From JBEKCB01 sp052139675 (GTDB lineage: Bacteria > Planctomycetota > Brocadiia > CAIUPP01): 64,000 bases of DNA. The translations under genes and the position numbers were made by a program. Shown here one piece after another: positions 58,640 through 64,000 of this stretch. The first letter of the stretch is position 1. Each line of letters begins with the position of its first letter. Under the pieces are notes generated by a model. That model did not search any database. It saw only the letters and a list, made by a program, of their open reading frames with translations, and was not told the DNA's origin. The stretch covers positions 9,797 through 73,796 of the forward strand of contig JBKQWE010000053.1 in NCBI GenBank assembly GCA_052139675.1. Reading direction: 5' to 3'.

Positions 58640-59559
58640 AACCTCCGACGCAGCGACCCAGCCTTTCAGTGATCGTTGCCACGCGCAACCGCGCGCCGGC
58701 GCTCAGGCGCTGCCTGGACGCGCTGGCCGCGCAGGACTTTCGCGGCTTGAACGCGGAACTGGTCGTGGTGGACAACGCTTCGACCGACGCGACGCCGCAA
58801 GCGCTGGCGGAAGAATTGTCTCGCCGGCGGCTCCCGTTGAAGGTCGTCGCGGAGCCGCAGCTCGGCCTTTCGCACGCGCGCAACGCCGGCATTCAGCAAG
58901 CCTCCGGCCGGTTCATCATCTTCCTGGACGACGACGCACTCGCGACGCCGCGCTGGCTGGCCGCTTACGAAAGGCTCTTCCGCCAGGGGCGCCCGGTCGT
59001 GCAGGGGCGCATCCGCGTGCAGTTACAAGGCGCCCGGCCGCGGTACCTGGCGGACGACCTGCTGGCCTACCTGACGCACCTGGACAAAGATGAGCCGGAA
59101 GGGCGGTACGAGGGCAACCTCCTGGGCGCGAATTTCGGCGCGATGCGCGGCGTATACGAGCAGTTGGGGCCGTTCCGCTGCGACCTCGGTGCCGGCGCCA
59201 GCGGCTTCGGCGAGGACACGGAGTTCAGTCAGCGCATGACGGCGGCGGGCATTCCGGTGATTTACTCTCCGGACGCGCTGGTCCTGCACCAGATTCCGCC
59301 GGACCGGGCGACGCGCAGGGCGCTGCTGCGCCGGTGCTATCTCAGCGGGTGGAGCCAGGCGCTTTTCCAGGAGTTTCCCGGATCCCCGCCGCGCACGCTG
59401 TTCCACTTTGCGCGCCTGTCCATCGCGCATCTCGGCCGCATCGTGTTCGCCCGGCGCAGCGCGCAGCGCGTCCGGGAGATGTGCCAATGGGCCGAACACG
59501 CCGGCCGCGTGCGGCAGATCCTGAAAATGCGGCGCCGGGCAAAGAAGGGAGGCCGATGA
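58630..59559 (+). CDS. glycosyltransferase family 2
   Basis: 309 residues. SVIVATRNRAPALRRCLDAL, ELVVVDNASTDATPQALAEE, IFLDDDALATPRWLAAYERL (DDD metal site) and the later GFGEDTEFSQRMTAAGIPVI with the catalytic ED. A C-terminal basic region (RRSAQRVREMCQWAEHAGRV) may bind the membrane. Its frame overlaps both the fucosyltransferase (10 bp) and the next gene (ATGA). Confidence 0.92.
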   Translation: MPVEPPTQRPSLSVIVATRNRAPALRRCLDALAAQDFRGLNAELVVVDNASTDATPQALAEELSRRRLPLKVVAEPQLGLSHARNAGIQQASGRFIIFLDDDALATPRWLAAYERLFRQGRPVVQGRIRVQLQGARPRYLADDLLAYLTHLDKDEPEGRYEGNLLGANFGAMRGVYEQLGPFRCDLGAGASGFGEDTEFSQRMTAAGIPVIYSPDALVLHQIPPDRATRRALLRRCYLSGWSQALFQEFPGSPPRTLFHFARLSIAHLGRIVFARRSAQRVREMCQWAEHAGRVRQILKMRRRAKKGGR

Positions 59560-60599
59560 TGAGTCTGGGAGAGACGGTGCGGCGTATTCCGCTAATAGGG
59601 CGAGCGGCGGACTACGTTTACCGGCTGGCGATGCTGCCGGGACGTTTTGATGCTGCTGTCCGGGCGGTGGAGGCGGAACGGGCAAAGGCCCAGGAGCGCG
59701 ACGCCCGCGTGAGTCTGCTCTGCGAGAACCAGCGTCTTCTGGCCCGGGAATTAGCCGGGCCTCTCCCGAAGGACGGCGGCGCGCCGCCGCGCGACCTCGG
59801 CACGACTTCCAGGCTCTGCACCCAGACCCAGTTCCTGACGCCGGAATATGCCGGCTGGTGCGCCCGGATGAAGGCAGCGCCGATGTGGCACCGCAAGCAA
59901 TGGGAGTTTGTCTTTGCAGCGCAGGCGCTCTGGGAACGAGGGATGCTCGCCCCCGGGAAAAAGGGCTGCGGCTTCGGCGTGGGGCAGGAGCCGTTGCCGG
60001 CGCTCTTTGCCGCCTGCGGCTGCCAGGTGCTGGCCACGGACGCGCCGCCGGCGCCAATGCAGGAGCGTTGGCGCGCGTCCGAGGAATACGCAGCGTCACT
60101 GGAGGCTCTCAACCTCCTAGGGATCGCCGAGAAGGAGACATTCCGCGCGCGCGTGGCATATCGTTCGGTGGACATGAACCGTCTCCCTGCGGACCTCCAG
60201 GGCTTCGATTTCGTCTGGTCTTGCTGCGCACTCGAGCACCTGGGCAGCCTGCAGAACGGCGTGGAGTTCCTCCTGAACTCCTGCCGATGCCTGGCCGATG
60301 GAGGGGTAGGCGTCCACACCACAGAGTTCAACCTTCACTCGAACGATGCCACGATCGAGGAAGGAGAGAGCGTCATCTATCGCCGCCGCGACATCGAAGC
60401 GCTGGCCGCGGAACTCCATCATATCGGCTGCGAGCTGGCACCGGCGGATTTAGACCCGGGCGACAGCCTGCTCGACCGGTACGTTGCCGTCCCGCCTTAC
60501 GACCCACATGTCAAAGACACGCCTCACCTGCGGATGAGAATCGGGCCGTGGGTGAGCACCTCCATCGGGCTGATCATCCGAAAAGGGATCGCTTCGTAA
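59556..60599 (+). CDS. SAM-dependent methyltransferase with N-terminal coiled coil
   Basis: 347 residues. Residues 30-65 form a charged coiled coil (RFDAAVRAVEAERAKAQERD). The methyltransferase core reads GFGVGQEPLPALFAACGCQV then ATDAPP (motif I with acid), and GFDFVWSCCALEHLGSLQNG (motif IV). In O8/O9a-type systems a coiled-coil methyltransferase (WbdD) caps and sizes the chain for export by Wzt; this gene occupies the matching role, which is an inference. It is the last gene of the operon. Confidence 0.8.
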   Translation: MMSLGETVRRIPLIGRAADYVYRLAMLPGRFDAAVRAVEAERAKAQERDARVSLLCENQRLLARELAGPLPKDGGAPPRDLGTTSRLCTQTQFLTPEYAGWCARMKAAPMWHRKQWEFVFAAQALWERGMLAPGKKGCGFGVGQEPLPALFAACGCQVLATDAPPAPMQERWRASEEYAASLEALNLLGIAEKETFRARVAYRSVDMNRLPADLQGFDFVWSCCALEHLGSLQNGVEFLLNSCRCLADGGVGVHTTEFNLHSNDATIEEGESVIYRRRDIEALAAELHHIGCELAPADLDPGDSLLDRYVAVPPYDPHVKDTPHLRMRIGPWVSTSIGLIIRKGIAS

Positions 60600-60674
60600 A
60601 GGACCCGCCGACCGTGTTTACGAAAGCTCCACCGAGCTGGAGACAGACCCGGTCGCGGCCGCCCCGGCGGCGAG

Positions 60675-62768
60675 TCAGCGGGTCGGTTGCGCGGAGGGAC
60701 CGTCGGAGCGCAGGAGTTCCTCCGGGACTGTTCCGCCGAGTTTCCGGACCATGTGGAAGTCCGCGAGCGCCTCGCTCTCCTGCTTCAATCGCCTGCGTAC
60801 GATGGCGCGGTTGTAATAGGCGTCCGGATCCCGCGGCCGCAGCTCGATCGCGCGGCTGTAGTCGCGGATCGCTTCCGCCGGCCGGCCGGCCGCCGCGTAA
60901 GCATTGGCGCGGTTGTACCAGGCGTCCGCGTAGTCCGGCCTGAGCGCGATGGCCCTGTCGTAGTCGCGGATCGCCTCGGCAGAGCGGCCGGCGTCGAGGT
61001 ATAGGCTGCCGCGATTGTAGTACGCGTCGGCGTCGCCGGGCCTGAGCGCGATGGCGCGGCTCAGGTCGGCCAGAGCCTCTTCGGCGCGGCCGGCGCGGGC
61101 ATAGGCGGCGCCTCGGCTGAACCACGCTTCGGCGTTATCGGGTTCAAGGGCGGCGGCGTGGCCGAAGTCGCGGATCGCCTCGGCGTAACGGCCGGCGGCG
61201 GCGTGGATTTTGCCGCGACTGATGTACGCCTCGGCGGAATCGGACTTGAGCGCGATAGCCCGGTCGAGGTCGCGCAGAGCCTCTTCGGCGCGGCCGGCCC
61301 TGGCACAGGCGTTGCCCCGGGTAAACCACGCGTCGGCGAAATCGGGCTTGAGCGCGATGGCCTGATCGCAGTCGCGGATCGCTTCGGCGTATTGCCCGGC
61401 CATCGAGTGGGCCTCGCCCCGGTTGCGCCATGCGATAACATACTGCGGGTCCAATTCCAGCGCCTTATCCAGGCAGCGGACCGCCTCGTCCGGGGCGCCC
61501 GCCCTGGTGTACGCCACGCCCAGGTTGCCGTACGCCCGGGCGTTTCGCGGAGAGCAGCTTACCGACTGTCTCCAAAGCGCCACGTCGTCGCGGTACTCCG
61601 CGCTGCGCTGGAACGTGACCGCGGCCATCGCCGCCAGGCAGATCGCCACACCCACGGTCGTCGCCCGGCCTGCGCCGGCCCTCGCATGAGCCGCAATCGC
61701 CGCCGCCAGCGCCAGGATCGCCGGCATCGCCACGTACTGAAAATGGTCCGCGACCAGCGACAGGTGCATGAACGACATGTCCACAAACCCCAGCACCGGC
61801 AGGAGCGAGACCAGGAAGCAGCCCCACGCGACGAGCGGACCCGCGCCCCAGCGCTTCCGCGCTCTCCAGAGCAACGCCGTCGCCGCCGCCAGCAGCGCGA
61901 GCGGGAGGAATGACAGCAGGCGCGCTCCGTCCACGTCCCATCGCTCGTAAATGGCGCACAGTTTCACCGGCAGCAGGATCTTCCAGAGGTAGAACCACGG
62001 GATCCAGCCGGCCGCGGCGATGCGCGAGGCCGCGCCCTCCGGCCGAACGGCCTCGTGCGCGGCGCCGACGGCGGCATGCCACTGGAACCACACCGTCACC
62101 AGCCCCAGCGCCAGCGACAGCGCGAAGAATGGGACCATCCGCACCAGGTCCCGCCCGCGCACCTTTCCCTGCCGCCACCACGCCAGCAGCAACAGGACCA
62201 CCGGCAGCATCACCACCGAGGTCTTCGAGAGCAGGGCCAGGAGGAAAAGTCCCAGAGAGAGCACGTACCACCGGCCTGAGGCTCGATCGGCGCCGCTGCG
62301 TTCGTCAAACCGAAGATACGCCAGGATACTCCCGAGGTAGAAGACCATGGAGAGCGTGTTCTTGCGCTCGGAGAGCCAGGCGGCGGAAGCGACCGCCACG
62401 GGGTGAAGGGCAAACAGCAGCGCGGCAAGCCACGCGCCCGGCACGCGCAGCCGCCGGAGGATGATCCCCAGCAGCGCTGCGCTCAGGCCATGGAGCAGGA
62501 CGTTGATCACGTGCGGGCCCGCCGCCGACCCGCTGAAGATGCGCCACTCCAGCCAATGCATTCCATAGGTCAGCGGGAGGTACTCGGGCGAATGGCGGTC
62601 GAACCAGACTCGAAGCAGCCCGTCGCCGGCGCGCACGTCCGGGTTTTTGACGATCAGCTCGCCGTCATCCCAGACGTAGCCGCCGCCCAGCGCCGGCCAA
62701 TAGGCGGCTAGGGTCAGGAGGACCACCGCCAGCGCCGGCAGGCTTGCGCGCCACGAGATACGGTCCAC
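60675..62768 (-). CDS. TMTC-like membrane glycosyltransferase with TPR repeats
   Basis: 697 residues from GTG 62768 (AAGGAG upstream). The N-terminal half has about nine membrane helices with GT-C-type motifs: YVWDDGELIVKNPDVRAGDG (luminal acidic site) and LHPVAVASAAWLSERKNTLS, which match TMTC/O-mannosyltransferase relatives. The C-terminal part (about 415-690) holds eight tetratricopeptide repeats, e.g. AEAYISRGKIHAAAGRYAEA and DYDRAIALRPDYADAWYNRA. It is convergent with the polysaccharide operon and lies directly after a paralogue. It may glycosylate exported proteins. Confidence 0.85.
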   Translation of the reverse strand: MDRISWRASLPALAVVLLTLAAYWPALGGGYVWDDGELIVKNPDVRAGDGLLRVWFDRHSPEYLPLTYGMHWLEWRIFSGSAAGPHVINVLLHGLSAALLGIILRRLRVPGAWLAALLFALHPVAVASAAWLSERKNTLSMVFYLGSILAYLRFDERSGADRASGRWYVLSLGLFLLALLSKTSVVMLPVVLLLLAWWRQGKVRGRDLVRMVPFFALSLALGLVTVWFQWHAAVGAAHEAVRPEGAASRIAAAGWIPWFYLWKILLPVKLCAIYERWDVDGARLLSFLPLALLAAATALLWRARKRWGAGPLVAWGCFLVSLLPVLGFVDMSFMHLSLVADHFQYVAMPAILALAAAIAAHARAGAGRATTVGVAICLAAMAAVTFQRSAEYRDDVALWRQSVSCSPRNARAYGNLGVAYTRAGAPDEAVRCLDKALELDPQYVIAWRNRGEAHSMAGQYAEAIRDCDQAIALKPDFADAWFTRGNACARAGRAEEALRDLDRAIALKSDSAEAYISRGKIHAAAGRYAEAIRDFGHAAALEPDNAEAWFSRGAAYARAGRAEEALADLSRAIALRPGDADAYYNRGSLYLDAGRSAEAIRDYDRAIALRPDYADAWYNRANAYAAAGRPAEAIRDYSRAIELRPRDPDAYYNRAIVRRRLKQESEALADFHMVRKLGGTVPEELLRSDGPSAQPTR

Positions 62769-62790
62769 GGAACGGGCTCCTTCCGGCAAA

Positions 62791-64000
62791 TCAGCGAGGC
62801 AATTCCGCGGAGGGGCGCAGGGAACGCAGGAGTTCCTTCGGCGCCGGCCTGCCGAGTTTCCCGGCCATTTGGAAATCCGCGAGCGCCTCGCTGTCCTGCT
62901 TCAAGCGGCTGCGGACGACGGCGCGGTTGTAATAGGCGTCCGGGTCCTGCGGCCGCAGCTCGATCGCCCGGCTGTAGTCGCGGATCGCTTCCGCCGGCCG
63001 GCCGGCGGAAGCGTAAGCGTTGGCGCGATTGTACCAGGCATCGGCGTAATCGGGCTTGAGCGCGATGGCCTGGTCGTAGTCGCGGATGGCCTCGGCCGGG
63101 CGGCCGGCATCCAGGTGGATGTTGCCCCGGTTGTAGTACTGCTCGGCGTCATCTGATTTGAGCGAGATCGCGCGGTCCAGATCATGGAGGGCCTCTTCAG
63201 CGCGACCGGTCTTGGCGCAGGCGGTTCCCCGATTATACCACGCTTCGGCCTCGTCGGGCTTAAGCGCGATGGCCTGATCGTAGTCGCGGATCGCTTCGGC
63301 GTATTGGTTGGCGGCCCCATGGATGTTGCCGCGATTGATGTACGCCTGGGCGTAATTTGGCCTGATCGCGATGGCCCGGTCGAGGTCGCGCAGGGCCTCC
63401 TCGGGGCGGCTGGCGTTGAGATCGGCAGTGCTTCTCTTGAACCACGTCTCGGCGTCATCGGGCTTAAGCGCGATGGCCTGATCGTAGTCGCAGATCGCCT
63501 CGGCGTAGTGGTTTGCAGCGGCGCGGATGTTGCCGCGACTGACGTACGCCTCGGCGAAATCGGGCTGGAGCACGATGGCCTGGTCGTAGTCGGAGATCGC
63601 CTCAGCGTACTGGTTCGCAGCGGCGCGGATGTTGCCGCGACTGACGTACGCCTCGGCGAAATCGGGTTGGAGCGCAATGGCCTGGTCGTAGTCGCTGACG
63701 GCTTCGGCGTAACGTTGGGCGGCGGCGCGGATGTTGCCCCGATTGAAGTACGCCCCGGCGTAATCCGGCTTAACCGCGATGGCCTGATCGTAGTCGCTGA
63801 CGGCTTCGGCATAACGTTTAGCCGTCGCGTGGGCGTTGCCGCGTTTAAGGTATGCCTCGGCGTACCCGGGGTCTACTTCCACCGACTTGTCAAAGCACCG
63901 GATCGCCTCGTCCAGGGCGTGCGCGTTGAAGTATACCATCCCCAAATGGCTCCAGGCGCGGCCCGAGCGAGGCATCTTCTCGACATCGTCGCGCCAGAGG
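62791..64000 (-). CDS. TPR-repeat protein, 3' part of a second TMTC-like gene
   Basis: About 403 codons are visible; the frame is open to the right edge, with LWRDDVEKMPRSGRAWSHLG aligning with the paralogue's DVALWRQSVSCSPRNARAYG, so the 5' membrane half is probably outside the window. Eleven TPR units of 34 residues follow (AEAYVSRGNIRAAANQYAEA, ISDYDQAIVLQPDF and variants), with 102-bp DNA repeats behind them. The last 90 residues are nearly identical to those of the neighbouring paralogue. The next gene starts 23 bp after its stop. Confidence 0.85.
   Translation of the reverse strand, partial: LWRDDVEKMPRSGRAWSHLGMVYFNAHALDEAIRCFDKSVEVDPGYAEAYLKRGNAHATAKRYAEAVSDYDQAIAVKPDYAGAYFNRGNIRAAAQRYAEAVSDYDQAIALQPDFAEAYVSRGNIRAAANQYAEAISDYDQAIVLQPDFAEAYVSRGNIRAAANHYAEAICDYDQAIALKPDDAETWFKRSTADLNASRPEEALRDLDRAIAIRPNYAQAYINRGNIHGAANQYAEAIRDYDQAIALKPDEAEAWYNRGTACAKTGRAEEALHDLDRAISLKSDDAEQYYNRGNIHLDAGRPAEAIRDYDQAIALKPDYADAWYNRANAYASAGRPAEAIRDYSRAIELRPQDPDAYYNRAVVRSRLKQDSEALADFQMAGKLGRPAPKELLRSLRPSAELPR

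Noticed and set aside
62791..64000. 102-bp tandem repeats that could be taken for a satellite or CRISPR-like array
   Set aside because: The period equals 34 codons and each unit reads as a TPR motif with synonymous drift; there are no unique spacers.

Overview
The window is a high-GC bacterial chromosome segment with closely packed genes. It looks Gram-negative: there is an outer-membrane efflux channel, several lipoproteins with lipoboxes, and an ABC-type surface polysaccharide exporter. Several gene types (a C45 acyltransferase, uroporphyrinogen-decarboxylase-like proteins, Gfo/Idh/MocA, a sugar isomerase, CBM9 plus PcRGLX/YetA, zinc-ribbon membrane proteins, TMTC-like TPR proteins) are common in uncultured Planctomycetota, Hydrogenedentota or Sumerlaeota-like lineages. 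This is only an inference from gene content. No rRNA, tRNA, phage, insertion sequence or CRISPR array was seen.

Layout. 0-3 kb: a GAF-domain gene cut by the left edge, an RluA-type pseudouridine synthase and a GIY-YIG protein with a decayed exonuclease-like domain. 3-9 kb: a MarR-headed tripartite efflux operon (adaptor, ATPase, permease, outer-membrane factor). 9-16 kb: hflX, a large secreted carbohydrate-active protein, DUF116 and aroA. 16-22 kb: a small membrane protein with its regulator, then uppS with a BchE-like B12 radical SAM enzyme and a membrane-anchored alpha/alpha protein. 22-23 kb: a paired-hairpin REPIN-like element and a candidate small RNA. 24-31 kb: VOC protein, isomerase, zinc-ribbon membrane protein and acyltransferase separated by a duplicated 150-bp promoter segment, an MscS-ParB fusion, a Gfo/Idh/MocA oxidoreductase and proA. 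32-37 kb (minus strand): an exported Memo-AMMECR1 fusion, DedA, an ABC-F ATPase and a Tam41-like CDP-DAG synthase. 37-41.5 kb (minus): AI-2E permease and a run of small envelope/stress genes (YqjD/YqjE-like, DUF1328, small lipoproteins, DUF2950). 41.8-48 kb: a five-gene catabolic-looking cluster bounded by two paralogous secreted alpha/alpha proteins around an aldo/keto reductase and two uroporphyrinogen-decarboxylase-like enzymes. 48-60.6 kb: a tightly coupled surface-polysaccharide operon (regulator, six glycosyltransferases counting the GT11 fucosyltransferase, Wzm/Wzt exporter, two methyltransferases, two small helical proteins). 60.7-64 kb (minus): two tandem TPR proteins of TMTC type; the second is cut by the right edge.

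Regulation. Sigma-70-type promoters are easy to see: TTGACA or close variants with 17-18 bp spacing before a TAnnnT box precede most transcription units. The polysaccharide operon promoter carries CGTTAC repeats exactly 15 bp apart, which are good candidates for sites bound by its first gene product, an EPS-associated winged-helix protein. Genes in the efflux and polysaccharide operons overlap by ATGA or TGATG, implying translational coupling.

The most unusual items are the MscS-ParB fusion, the REPIN-like element with compensatory base changes, the candidate ncRNA next to it, the 15-bp iterons, the duplicated promoter segment, the Tam41-like enzyme in a bacterium, and the exported Memo-AMMECR1 fusion whose signal peptide is written in a simple DNA repeat.
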